NCBI RefSeq assembly: GCF_947504145.1
Contig: NZ_CANNGQ010000003.1
Coordinates: 496,001-560,000 of the forward strand
DNA length: 64,000 bases
From: an uncultured Microbulbifer sp.
Lineage (GTDB): Bacteria > Pseudomonadota > Gammaproteobacteria > Pseudomonadales > Cellvibrionaceae
Direction: 5' to 3'
A program made the translations under genes and the position numbers. Numbering within the stretch: position 1 is the first letter of the stretch; each line of letters opens with the position of its first letter. Of the stretch, positions 9,166-18,139 are shown piece by piece. A model generated the notes under the pieces. The model ran no database searches. It saw nothing but the letters and a program-made list of their open reading frames with translations, and was not told where the DNA came from.

Positions 9166-11643
9166 TCAGAAGTTTGCCCGCAGGGAAACTCCCAGCAACC
9201 GGTCCGCTTCCTGAGGCCGGTACTGCACAATGTTGGCGGAATAGCCGGTGATAAAATCCTGGAACATGGAGGTCACATGGTTTTCCCCCAACAGATTGCG
9301 ACCAAACATGGTGACCAGGTAACGACCATCGGCAGTGCCAAAACCGACACTGGCATTCCAGATACCGTACGCCTCCTGCACCGTGCGCGGATTCTGGTCC
9401 AGGTTGAATTGCACATCGCCCTGCCAGCTGTAACTGAGCTGGGCAAAGGTCAGCAAATCGGTACCGGCCAGCACACGCTCGTAACGGCCACCGGCGTAGG
9501 CTTTCCATTCGGGCGCCATCGGCAACTCGCCGCCGGCCAGGTTTTTGCTGTAGGGCGCGCTGTCGGTACAGGCGGAGTCTTCCATTTCCGGGACGTAACA
9601 TTTCGCCCGGGGATAGTGCTGAATTTCCGCGTCGAGATAGGTGATCGCCATATCGAACGTAAATCCATCAGCGGGCTTCCAGGCACCTTCGAGCTCAACA
9701 CCCTGGGTGCGAACTTCACCCACGTTGGCCAGGACAAACTGCTGGTCCGCGCCGCTGAACTGTTCCGCCTGATAGTCCGCATACTCACTGCGGAAGACGG
9801 TGGCCGCCCAGTAGCCGCGGCCGTTACCCAAAGCGCCCTTGACGCCCAGCTCAATGTTGTCGGAGGTTTCCGGGTCAATGGCCTGCACCGCACTGGCGGC
9901 GTTACTGGCAATCAGGCTGCTGCGCACCTCGCCAGTTGGTCCTTTGTAGCCCCGGGCGTAACTGACATACCCCATCAGGTCATCGGCAAACTGTTTCTGC
10001 AGACTGATTTTTCCAGAAAGCGCACTGCCGCTGACGGTGTCTTGCTGCGACGCCGCCGATGCCTCACCAAATCCAAAGCCGGGCAGCGGGTTGGCCTCGG
10101 TGACCGCAAAATCCAACTCGGTGCTGTCGTATTGGTAACGCAGCCCGGCGCGCAGTTCCAGGTCGTCCGCAAAGGCCAGAGTGCCCTGGCCGAACAGGGC
10201 ATAGTTTTCACCCTGCACATTGCGATTGAGCCCGGCCAGGGTCAGCGCCGGTTTACCATCCACTTCCGGCAGCCCCATCAGGACACTGGCAGTGGACAGG
10301 GAAACGATATCGCCCGCGGGATCAAAGCAGGGGCTGCCCGGCGCAACACCCGACAGGGTCGGTTCTATGGGCAAACCAAGCACGGCGGGGTAGGTGCAGA
10401 AATCGAATTCGCGGCGGGTGGTATCGTCCAGCTCGTAGCGGCTGCCATAGGCACCGAGGATGTAACTGAACTTTTCATCCACCGGTGATGTAAAACGTAT
10501 TTCCTGGGAATACTGTTCGATATCTTGCAGCACGAACTGATCAAAATTGATCGGGCCGAGAGAGCCAAGTGGCGTCGGCAGTGGCGAAAGATACAGCGGT
10601 TCGCGCAGTGCCACCGGTTGCTCGTCCACATCATCGGACTTATCCATCTGCCACTGACTGTAGGCCGTGACCGACGTCAGGGTGTGCTCGCCGGCAAACT
10701 GCCAGTCAACATTCAGGTGTGCGCCCTCTTCCTCACGCACTTCGCGATCGGTGCCACTAGCAAAGCTTTTGGTGCTGCGCGCGCCCGGTGCAACACCGTA
10801 GGCATCCATAAGGGCGGCAAGCATGGGGTCGGAAACTTCGCGCCATTGCAACTCGTGGCCGTCGATTTCCCGCTCCAGCTGATACGCAGAAAAACTCGCA
10901 TCCAGAGACTCGTTCAGCTGAGCGGCCAATTGCACGCGTATTGACGTGGCATCCTCACCATTGACGCGTTCACCGGTAGTGGCGTTTTCAATAAATCCAT
11001 CGCGCTCTTTCTGCGCAACCGAGATACGCCCCTGAACCCGGTCTGAAATTGGCCCACTGAGAGATAGTTTGGAGAGTGCGTCGCCGCCCTGAACGAGCTG
11101 AGTTTCCGCACTGGCGGAGAAAGACGTCGTCGGCCCCTTGGTTACAATATTCACCAGACCCGCGGAGGCATTTTTTCCAAACAGAGTACCCTGAGGACCG
11201 CGCAACACCTCCACTCGTTCGACATCGATCAGGTCAAAAAACGCCTGCGCAGAGCGGGTCATCACCACGCCGTCCACCGCAAACGCAACCGTCGGCTCCA
11301 CCTGCACAGAAAACCCGACGCTCCCCATACCGCGAATGCCAATATTGTCATTATTGAAATTCAATGAGGGTGCGACGCGGGAGAGGGATTCCACCGACGC
11401 GATCATTTCACTATCGATCAGATTATCGGATACCAGGTTGACGGCTACTGGTACATCAACCAGCCGTTCCTTACGCTTCTGCGCGGTAACAGTGACCTCT
11501 TCGATAGCAAGTAGAGATTTATGCGCGCCATCTTGTGCGGCTGCAGCAATGGCTGCGGTCAGCGGCAGGACGGAGAAAAGTGTTCCGGCGGCGACTGCCA
11601 CCGATGCGCGTACGGCTGTTTTACGTGGAGTGGACGTTTTCAT
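9166..11643 (-). CDS. TonB-dependent outer-membrane receptor
   Basis: An 825-residue TBDR. It has a signal peptide (hydrophobic stretch at about residues 15-38), TonB-box region IEEVTVTAQKRKERLVDVPVAV, plug motif IDVERVEVLRGPQGTLFGKNASAGLVNIV, and a barrel ending in VSLRANF. The ATG at 11643 or the one three codons upstream (11652) could serve. It is the last gene of an apparent minus-strand operon, reductase (13312-14427), GPH transporter (11827-13299), receptor, which pairs outer- and inner-membrane uptake with an intracellular enzyme. Its plug resembles that of the receptor at 4076-6751, so the substrates may be chemically related. Confidence 0.9.
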   Translation of the reverse strand: MKTSTPRKTAVRASVAVAAGTLFSVLPLTAAIAAAAQDGAHKSLLAIEEVTVTAQKRKERLVDVPVAVNLVSDNLIDSEMIASVESLSRVAPSLNFNNDNIGIRGMGSVGFSVQVEPTVAFAVDGVVMTRSAQAFFDLIDVERVEVLRGPQGTLFGKNASAGLVNIVTKGPTTSFSASAETQLVQGGDALSKLSLSGPISDRVQGRISVAQKERDGFIENATTGERVNGEDATSIRVQLAAQLNESLDASFSAYQLEREIDGHELQWREVSDPMLAALMDAYGVAPGARSTKSFASGTDREVREEEGAHLNVDWQFAGEHTLTSVTAYSQWQMDKSDDVDEQPVALREPLYLSPLPTPLGSLGPINFDQFVLQDIEQYSQEIRFTSPVDEKFSYILGAYGSRYELDDTTRREFDFCTYPAVLGLPIEPTLSGVAPGSPCFDPAGDIVSLSTASVLMGLPEVDGKPALTLAGLNRNVQGENYALFGQGTLAFADDLELRAGLRYQYDSTELDFAVTEANPLPGFGFGEASAASQQDTVSGSALSGKISLQKQFADDLMGYVSYARGYKGPTGEVRSSLIASNAASAVQAIDPETSDNIELGVKGALGNGRGYWAATVFRSEYADYQAEQFSGADQQFVLANVGEVRTQGVELEGAWKPADGFTFDMAITYLDAEIQHYPRAKCYVPEMEDSACTDSAPYSKNLAGGELPMAPEWKAYAGGRYERVLAGTDLLTFAQLSYSWQGDVQFNLDQNPRTVQEAYGIWNASVGFGTADGRYLVTMFGRNLLGENHVTSMFQDFITGYSANIVQYRPQEADRLLGVSLRANF

Positions 11644-11826
11644 GCTCACCATTCATTCCCTGATTGTTATGTTTATTAAGGCAATGCATTGCTATCTACC
11701 AGCAATAGGGTGTCAGGCTATATTCATCGAACCCTGCCCGCCCACGACATGGCATGTCCGCTGTCGGTCTTTCCTGATGAGATTTTTTTAATCGGCGAAA
11801 TCAGGGTTGATAAACCGGTGCAAAGT

Positions 11827-13299
11827 TTATGAACGGGTGCGGGCCGCCAGCGCTCGTTTGATCTCAGCGTGACGCTCGCGGGTGATTTGATAACGGGTGG
11901 CAAAGTAGAAAGGGATCAGGTAAAACGCCGGAATCAGCAGGCCGCCAAAAATCCCCAAGTCGAATACGGTTTGCGGATTCACTTCCCCAGGTACGGCATT
12001 CGCGGGCCAGCGAATAATGAAATCCAGCATAAAACCGACCACCAGGATTCCGACGCCGGAAACCGCCTTGCCGGAAAACGCGATGGCCGAGGAAAACACT
12101 CCCTCTTGACGTAGGCCGGTCTTAAGCTCCTGAGCATCCAGCGTGTCGGCAACCATGGACACAAAAAGAATAACAGTCACACTCAGCGAGGCCATGCGCA
12201 AAAATTCGTTGCCCACCAGAAGCTGCAGTAACAGCGGATCACCGTTTTCCGGCAGAAAGCCCAGCAGGCGCGCCCCCACAACACAAAGTCCGTCCGTCAG
12301 TGAGAACAACATGGATCCGAGCAGCACGTCTTTTTTGTCGAAGCGCGCCTGCAATGGGCCCACAATAGCGGCACCAAACAGTGCGCCGAGGCCACCGAGC
12401 GATAGCCAACGGAGGTCGTCCGGGGAGAATTCCCAGAAATACGTGTGAAAATAAATCTCGAACCCCGCGACAACACCGGTCAGCACCGACGCCAGCAGCA
12501 GCCCCACAAACAGCACCAGAAAATCGCGGTTGGCCAGCGCCAGTCGAACATCCCGCAATGCAATGCCCACCGAAAAAGGCCGGGCCTTGTCTGGCTGGCG
12601 CAGTCGGGGCACCCACCCCACAGTCAACTGCGTGGTCAACAACGCGGTCAGGGATACCGCCAGGGCAATCACCAGGGCAAAGGTATCGTAGGCCTCGGGA
12701 TTCAGTTGCCCTTTGGAAAAGGCCTCACTGGCGGGGAAGATAAAACTCCAGCTGCACCAGATAAACAGCACACCGCCCAGGGCACCGAGTACATAGCGGT
12801 AGGTAATGATCGCACTGCGCTCGTGGTAATCGTCGGTCAGTTCCGCAAACAGCGCACTCCACGGCACCAGAAAAAAGGTCATTGCCAGACGGGAAGCGGA
12901 GGAAAAAGCCAGCAACCAAAGAAACAGCTGTGTTTGACTGAGCCCTGCGGGCGGCGAGAACAAAAAGTAGAGCGTAAGCCCGAGGGGAATCACCGAGGCG
13001 TACATCAGCGGGTGGCGACGCCCAAGGCGGGTTTTCAGCCCATCCGAGTAGGACCCCACCAAGGGGTCACTGATTGCATCAAGCACCACCGAGAGCATCA
13101 GTGCGAGCGACGCGGTGGACGCAGGTAGCGGCAGTACCTGGCTGTAAAACAGCAGCAAAAATGTATTGAAGGCAAAGGTCTTGAAGGTATCCGGCAGCGC
13201 ACCCAGTGCCTGGAATAGCTTTATTCGCACCGAAAGCTTTTGCTGGCGCTCCTCAACCGATGGCAAGCCATCCCCATGAGATTGCGTAACGACGGTCAT
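11827..13299 (-). CDS. GPH-family MFS transporter
   Basis: A 490-residue inner-membrane symporter with about 12 hydrophobic helices. The GPH signature VLDAISDPLVGSYSDGLKTRLGRRHPLMY lies in the first third. It shares family but little detail with the transporter at 1820-3217. The ATG at 13299 is 12 bases after the stop of the upstream reductase gene, so the two are co-transcribed. Likely role: uptake of a glycoside or related small molecule, cation-coupled. Together with the downstream TBDR it forms an uptake path across both membranes. Confidence 0.85.
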   Translation of the reverse strand: MTVVTQSHGDGLPSVEERQQKLSVRIKLFQALGALPDTFKTFAFNTFLLLFYSQVLPLPASTASLALMLSVVLDAISDPLVGSYSDGLKTRLGRRHPLMYASVIPLGLTLYFLFSPPAGLSQTQLFLWLLAFSSASRLAMTFFLVPWSALFAELTDDYHERSAIITYRYVLGALGGVLFIWCSWSFIFPASEAFSKGQLNPEAYDTFALVIALAVSLTALLTTQLTVGWVPRLRQPDKARPFSVGIALRDVRLALANRDFLVLFVGLLLASVLTGVVAGFEIYFHTYFWEFSPDDLRWLSLGGLGALFGAAIVGPLQARFDKKDVLLGSMLFSLTDGLCVVGARLLGFLPENGDPLLLQLLVGNEFLRMASLSVTVILFVSMVADTLDAQELKTGLRQEGVFSSAIAFSGKAVSGVGILVVGFMLDFIIRWPANAVPGEVNPQTVFDLGIFGGLLIPAFYLIPFYFATRYQITRERHAEIKRALAARTRS

Positions 13300-13311
13300 A
13301 AATAATTTCCA

Positions 13312-14427
13312 TCAAGCAATTGATGTTTCCCCGGCGCTTACACCCGCTTTGATCCCAGGCCGGGAAGGCGCAGCGTCTTCGCGGGAAACACCGGGAAACT
13401 GGAGAATGAAGTTGGCTCCCAGAGCGGTCGCCGGGGTTTGGTAGCCACGGGGCACGGAGGGATCGACCACTGCCTCGGCAACCGCCAGCGCAGTATATGC
13501 AGTCAGAGTGTAGGCCTCGGGCGTTTCCAGGCGGGCGGAGTAAGTCTCTCCACGCGCATTGGTTACTTCGGCGAGCAAGTACTGCCTTGCGGTATCTCGT
13601 GCTTCCGCCTCCGGGCCGTTGGGCAACAGACGAATAAAGCCCCGCAACAGCCACTGCACGAACTTTCGGTTCAACAAGAACGCCTTCGCAAACAGGACCG
13701 CGCGACTGGCAGGCTCTTTCTTAGTGGGGAAAAAGACCTGAATATTCGGGATTCTCGTGGAGTGCCAGGCGGTAACCAGGTCGCCCCAGGGACCAGCGCA
13801 GAAGCGTTGCTCGCCATCACCGCAGTCACGCGATCGCCCTTCAGACACAAGCCGCCGGATCAAACGTCCGTTTTCCCGGATCGGAACACCGCCGCCAATC
13901 ATGCCGAGCCCCGAGCGCATGGTGCCTCTCGACATACCGACGCCACCGGAGAAATACATCTCGAGTTTCTCTGCATTTTCTACCCGGCTACTGACATGGG
14001 CCGCAAGGCAATCGGATGGCACGACGTCAAAGCCCGCCCCACTCAGCAGGGTTATGCCCGCAAGACGCGCCCGGTCGTGAAATTGCGCGTGGTCCTCGAA
14101 AACTTCCAGCTCACCGGTAATATCCACGTAGTGCACCCGGGTCGCAATACAGGCTGCGCGCATCGGTGCGGCCGTATGCCGATACGGGCCGGCGAGGTTG
14201 AGTACCACATCAAACTCCCTGACCGCATCCAGCAGTGTGGCCGAATCCTGCAAAGAGAGGCATCGGCTGGGTAAGTTGAGGCGGTTGCCCAGCTCAGACA
14301 GTTTTTCTTCATCGCGCCCACCGAGTACGGCATTTGCCGCCTGTTTCGCGGCAAGCTCGGCAACCAGCTGCCCGGTGTAACCCGTGGCGCCGTAGATAAA
14401 AATTTTCGGTTTTTGCTTACTCGACAT
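13312..14427 (-). CDS. saccharopine dehydrogenase-like / trans-acting enoyl reductase-type NAD(P) oxidoreductase
   Basis: A 371-residue oxidoreductase. The Rossmann motif IFIYGATGYTGQLVAELAA occupies residues 9-27. DVVLNLAGPY and HYVDITGE (about 75-110) are hallmarks of the saccharopine dehydrogenase NADP-binding family, which includes mycobacterial trans-acting enoyl reductases. Real lysine-pathway saccharopine dehydrogenases are usually different and longer, so a lysine role is unlikely. First gene of the reductase-GPH-TBDR operon. Substrate unknown; an imported lipid, terpenoid or keto-sugar derivative is possible. Confidence 0.75.
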   Translation of the reverse strand: MSSKQKPKIFIYGATGYTGQLVAELAAKQAANAVLGGRDEEKLSELGNRLNLPSRCLSLQDSATLLDAVREFDVVLNLAGPYRHTAAPMRAACIATRVHYVDITGELEVFEDHAQFHDRARLAGITLLSGAGFDVVPSDCLAAHVSSRVENAEKLEMYFSGGVGMSRGTMRSGLGMIGGGVPIRENGRLIRRLVSEGRSRDCGDGEQRFCAGPWGDLVTAWHSTRIPNIQVFFPTKKEPASRAVLFAKAFLLNRKFVQWLLRGFIRLLPNGPEAEARDTARQYLLAEVTNARGETYSARLETPEAYTLTAYTALAVAEAVVDPSVPRGYQTPATALGANFILQFPGVSREDAAPSRPGIKAGVSAGETSIA

Positions 14428-14462
14428 CGTGTTGACCTACCTACCCTGGTGAGTATGTACAT

Positions 14463-14523
14463 AAAAAAGGCGCTGAACCGTGGCAGTCTTGATATCAAGT
14501 ACTTGCCGCCACGTTTCAGCGCC
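14463..14523 (-). terminator. long terminator hairpin after the PQQ-propeller gene
   Basis: Inverted repeat with 16-base arms (15 of 16 paired): GGCGCTGAACCGTGGC and GCCACGTTTCAGCGCC, enclosing a second palindrome CTTGATATCAAG. On the minus strand it ends in TTTTTT. It separates the two-gene lipoprotein operon from the reductase operon. Confidence 0.8.
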
Positions 14524-14569
14524 ACTTTATCGTTCGATCAATAACACTTGATCAGTCCGTATTGAACAA

Positions 14570-16918
14570 TCAGTAAACTTCCGCTTCAAACAGCGAGAAT
14601 CCAATAATGGTTCCGCGGGTGTTCAGCTTCAGTCGGATGTAACGGGCTGAGGTGCTGGAGAAATTCACCACATCCGCACCACCATCGCCCGCGGCAACAC
14701 TGGCAACGGTGTTCCAGCTACTGTTGTCGTTGGACACCTGAATGTCATAGTTAGCGGCGTAACCGCCTTCCCCATTGCCACCTTCCCACAGCAGTTTTAC
14801 CTGGCTGACGGTCTGTGTACTACCCAGGTCAATCACCACCCACTGATTGTCGATAAACCAGGAAAGCCAGCGAGTAGTGTTGTTACCGTCGGTGATATTA
14901 GAAGGGGCACAGCAAGGCTCCTGGGAGCTGACGGTCACGGTTTTGCCCAGAGCGAGGTTGCCACCCGTCGACGGCGGTGGGGTGTCGTCTTCGCTGAACA
15001 CAGCGGTCAATGACAGGTTGCTATTTACCGTGAGCGACAGCGGATTGCTGTTGCCGCTGGCATCGCCACTCCAGTTGGCGAAGCTCCAGCCACTGGCGGC
15101 AGTAGCCGTCAGGCTGATCTGGCTACCAGCGTTATAGGTACCACCACCGGTTACAGAGCCGGAACCCACAGTGCCTGTGGATACGGTATAGGTATCGGGG
15201 TCCGGATTGGGCGGAGCGCCGTTCAGGCGGTAAGCCTGTAGCATATTGCCCTGGCCACCCGCACCCGCACGGTAGCCGCTATCGGTAAACAGCATATTGC
15301 CCGCAACAATCGGCCAGTTTGCATCGATGGCACCGCCGTTACCCATAACGCCATTGGTGCCCATGCGATCGAACACCGTGTCCTGGGTCCACAGCACATT
15401 GCCGTTGTCCGCGTCAAACGCCATCACGTAACCGGACAGGGTGCCGGTAAATACCACACCGTCAATGACCACCGGGTTTCCGGAAATCACGGGTTTGTAG
15501 TTTTTGCTATCGCGCGCACTCCAGAAGTCCGCGCTGTTCTGCCAGACAATGTTGCCAGTGTTGATATCAATGGCGTACAGACCTGGAGTGGCGTTGGGGG
15601 AATTCTGCAGTTCACCGGATCCGGTGCCCGCAAGGAAATCAAATACACGCTCGGTTTTGGGGCCGGTTTTATCACTCACCGGAACATAAACGAGATCCCG
15701 CTGGTCGTCGATGGCAAAACCCCAGTGCACGCCGCCATAAGTACCGCCAGCTCCGATGCGGGTATTCCAAACCAGCTGGCCGTTGTCGGGGTTGATGCCA
15801 AAAACGTCACCAGATTTGGAGGCGGCAATCAAAATATCCTGGCCATCGATGCGTGTCGCCAGAGTCGGCGTCGCATTCAGGTCAAAGTCCAGAGCGTTGT
15901 CGCTGTTGATATGGTCGGGGTCACAGTTGGGCGGCTGCTGGCCACCAAAAAGTACCCAGTCGGTGCAGCCGAGGTTGAGAATATCGCTGGCGATTCCCTG
16001 GAAGGTCCACTTCTTGACCCCGGTATCCAGGTCCAGGGCGATGACAGCATTACCACCGTTGGTCTGCGGGCCGGTGTACTGCTGACCGGTTCCCACATAC
16101 AGAGAATTTCGCTTGGCATCCACAAAGGGCACACCCCAGGCATTGGCACCAGAGGGTCCCTTGGCCGGGTCGCCCACGTATTCGTAACCAGGAGTCTGGT
16201 CGATGGTATAACGCTTCCATTTCAGGTCACCGGTCCAGGCATCCAGCGCGAGTACCACACCGCGGGAATCACAGCAGGCGTAGCCCGTGTTGTACGCCTC
16301 ATTGATTTCGTTATTGGAAAGTCCGAGATAGACGGTGCCGTTGTGCAGTACCACAGAGGAGCGGGAGGAAACAAACGGGTGGTTATCGTGCTTGCGACGC
16401 CAGATCAGATCACCAGTGACGTAGTCGCGCTTTACGATTTCCGCATTCCCGTTGGTGTAATACACCGCGCGCCCGCTACCATTGGCATCTTTAGCACCGA
16501 AGGTAAAGCCACTGGCCACTTCCGCCGCTTCCGATTGTTGCCAGATGACACAACCACTCTGCTTGTTCAGCACGGTAACGTTGCCACCGGTATCGCCGAC
16601 GATCACCGACTCGCCGGTAACGCCGAGCGAGCTGCGTCCACCGAGCAGCCAGGGGTGGCTATAGGTCCAGGCCAGCTCCAGATTGCTGACATTATTTTTG
16701 GTGATACTGGTATTCGGCTGATAGTGATTGGCAGACTGAGGGCCACTCAGGCTTGCGCCGTGCCCACTCCAGAGAATACTGGAGGTTGCGCTCAAGCCGC
16801 CGGGACAATTATTTACCGTACCGGTCACAGCGACAGGCTCGTTACTGCCACAGCCGGACAGAAGTGCGCTTAGTAGTGATGCTCCGGCGATCCACCGGAG
16901 AGCTGAAAGCATTTTCAT
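14570..16918 (-). CDS. PQQ-dependent dehydrogenase-like beta-propeller lipoprotein with F5/8 type C domain
   Basis: A 782-residue lipoprotein (LLSALLSGC, Cys 23). Residues about 60-560 are an eight-bladed quinoprotein propeller with repeated tryptophan-docking motifs (AWTGDLKWKRY, DLDTGVKKWTF, NPDNGQLVWNT, DINTGNIVWQN, DADNGNVLWTQ). It has the vicinal cysteine pair (215-216, in YACCDSRG) that covers PQQ in quinoprotein alcohol dehydrogenases. About 575-640 is a bacterial InlB-type repeat, and the last 130 residues are a discoidin (F5/8C) carbohydrate-binding domain. There is no CxxCH haem site, unlike many PQQ alcohol/polyvinyl-alcohol dehydrogenases, so its electron acceptor must be separate. 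The ATG at 16918 follows GAGG by eight bases. Confidence 0.8.
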   Translation of the reverse strand: MKMLSALRWIAGASLLSALLSGCGSNEPVAVTGTVNNCPGGLSATSSILWSGHGASLSGPQSANHYQPNTSITKNNVSNLELAWTYSHPWLLGGRSSLGVTGESVIVGDTGGNVTVLNKQSGCVIWQQSEAAEVASGFTFGAKDANGSGRAVYYTNGNAEIVKRDYVTGDLIWRRKHDNHPFVSSRSSVVLHNGTVYLGLSNNEINEAYNTGYACCDSRGVVLALDAWTGDLKWKRYTIDQTPGYEYVGDPAKGPSGANAWGVPFVDAKRNSLYVGTGQQYTGPQTNGGNAVIALDLDTGVKKWTFQGIASDILNLGCTDWVLFGGQQPPNCDPDHINSDNALDFDLNATPTLATRIDGQDILIAASKSGDVFGINPDNGQLVWNTRIGAGGTYGGVHWGFAIDDQRDLVYVPVSDKTGPKTERVFDFLAGTGSGELQNSPNATPGLYAIDINTGNIVWQNSADFWSARDSKNYKPVISGNPVVIDGVVFTGTLSGYVMAFDADNGNVLWTQDTVFDRMGTNGVMGNGGAIDANWPIVAGNMLFTDSGYRAGAGGQGNMLQAYRLNGAPPNPDPDTYTVSTGTVGSGSVTGGGTYNAGSQISLTATAASGWSFANWSGDASGNSNPLSLTVNSNLSLTAVFSEDDTPPPSTGGNLALGKTVTVSSQEPCCAPSNITDGNNTTRWLSWFIDNQWVVIDLGSTQTVSQVKLLWEGGNGEGGYAANYDIQVSNDNSSWNTVASVAAGDGGADVVNFSSTSARYIRLKLNTRGTIIGFSLFEAEVY

Positions 16919-16969
16919 AGTGTGCACCTCGCGCCTGATGCGCGTTTGCGATTATTATTTTTTAATCTT

Positions 16970-16996
16970 GCAGTGAAGGGGGCATCCCTTCACTGC
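16970..16996 (-). other. intercistronic 11-bp hairpin
   Basis: Perfect arms GCAGTGAAGGG and CCCTTCACTGC with a five-base loop, between two co-oriented genes. No T-run follows on the minus strand, so it looks more like an mRNA-stability or processing element than a terminator. Confidence 0.5.
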
Positions 16997-17005
16997 AGCA
17001 GAACA

Positions 17006-17755
17006 TTAAAATCCGCAGGCTACTTCGTAAATCGGGTAGAAGGGATTGTCGATATCACTATTGGGATCGGTCTGCCCTTCTTCCAGAGGAACCACAGTGC
17101 CACCAGCCAGGGTGCCGCCGTAAAAACCGCTCGGCATCAGGTCAGCCCACGGCTGTGGCAGGAAGTTTTCCAAATACACAAAACCTTCACGCAAAATCAG
17201 TTCGTCGGTGGGATTGGCGTAGGTCTGACCGCTGTTCAGCAGGCAACCATCTTCACTCAGGCTCATAAAGCCATTGGTGCCGTCAGATGTATCCGGCGCT
17301 TCACCATAAGTGGTCACGATACGGTTGGTGGTGTAATGCTGAAGCTTAAGTTCGGGCACTTCACAGCTTCCGAAGCTGAAGGTGTAGTAGTTGCCATCGT
17401 CGGTGTGACACATGGGCTGCACTTTTTTCGGATAACCCAGCGGAATACCGGTGTCATAGCCGATCTGCGCATTCAGTGGTTGATAAATCGGCCACCAGTA
17501 GTCATCGCCGTTGTAGTTGATGCGGATTTGCACCACACCTTCCAGATAGTAATCGCCACCGGCCATGGAGCCGATCACACTCATCTGCGGGCGCGCGGGT
17601 ACAGACATACCCGGTAGGTCCGGTATCAGTGTTGCGTATTCCGCGTGCTGTGCCGGGGGGATATCGCGCACGATCATCAGGCTTTCGCCACGACAGGCGC
17701 CGAGCAGGAGCGCCGCAAGGAGGATGCATATTCTACTCATCATCGAAGAGCTCAT
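17006..17755 (-). CDS. acetoacetate decarboxylase-like lipoprotein
   Basis: A 249-residue lipoprotein (lipobox LLGAC, Cys 21). Its middle resembles acetoacetate decarboxylase (ADC): DYYLEGVVQIRINY supplies the conserved Glu region, and DTGIPLGYPKKV matches the GRExxGxPKK segment with the Schiff-base lysine. ADC homologues are normally cytoplasmic; here an export signal is clear. Four further cysteines (in MCHTDD, SCEVP, GCLLN and VACGF) could form disulfides. AAGGA precedes the ATG. First gene of an operon with the PQQ-propeller lipoprotein. Whether it decarboxylates anything or only binds a keto-acid or lactone is unknown. Confidence 0.6.
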   Translation of the reverse strand: MSSSMMSRICILLAALLLGACRGESLMIVRDIPPAQHAEYATLIPDLPGMSVPARPQMSVIGSMAGGDYYLEGVVQIRINYNGDDYWWPIYQPLNAQIGYDTGIPLGYPKKVQPMCHTDDGNYYTFSFGSCEVPELKLQHYTTNRIVTTYGEAPDTSDGTNGFMSLSEDGCLLNSGQTYANPTDELILREGFVYLENFLPQPWADLMPSGFYGGTLAGGTVVPLEEGQTDPNSDIDNPFYPIYEVACGF

Positions 17756-18139
17756 TATTTTTTTCCTTTATCGTTGATTGTTTGGGCTCAGATTCCCGAT
17801 CGTTAGATTTCCAACCTACAGGTTCAACATCGCACGAGTTGCAATCCAATGACCCTTGAGCAGGTCAAAGCTGACAAGATTCCTCCCGCTTATCCATGAC
17901 ATCCAGTGTCCTGTTGTAGCATTGTTGCCAGATCTGCAGGCCGGGTCTCATCGCAGCACGCGTCGGTCCAAAAAAACGCCAGCGTCACTTTACCGGCCGA
18001 TGGGATTACCTATATCGTTTCACTGCGCTGACAGACGCCCGACGATTGCGCCACAGGCGAAGCAGCTGAAGAAACGACGATGTATGGGAAACAGGCAATC
18101 ACAGTTGGAAATAAAAACGAGCACAGGAACCCGTCCGCA
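17756..18139. promoter_or_regulatory. divergent intergenic region
   Basis: 384 bases between the ADC-like lipoprotein (-) and the FepA/BtuB-like receptor (+). It must hold both promoters. No Fur box, riboswitch fold or strong palindrome is evident to the eye. Confidence 0.45.

Noticed and set aside
9139..10488. 449-codon plus-strand open frame
   Set aside because: Antisense shadow of the TBDR at 9166-11643.
14052..14525. 157-codon minus-strand frame over the reductase start and terminator
   Set aside because: Overlaps the reductase gene in another frame and runs through a terminator hairpin.
6887..14574. Repeated 13-mer GAACAATCAGTAA (near 6888 and 14562)
   Set aside because: A pair of identical 13-mers is expected by chance in 64 kb, and the second copy overlaps coding sequence.
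15725..16873. 382-codon plus-strand open frame
   Set aside because: Antisense shadow of the PQQ-propeller gene.
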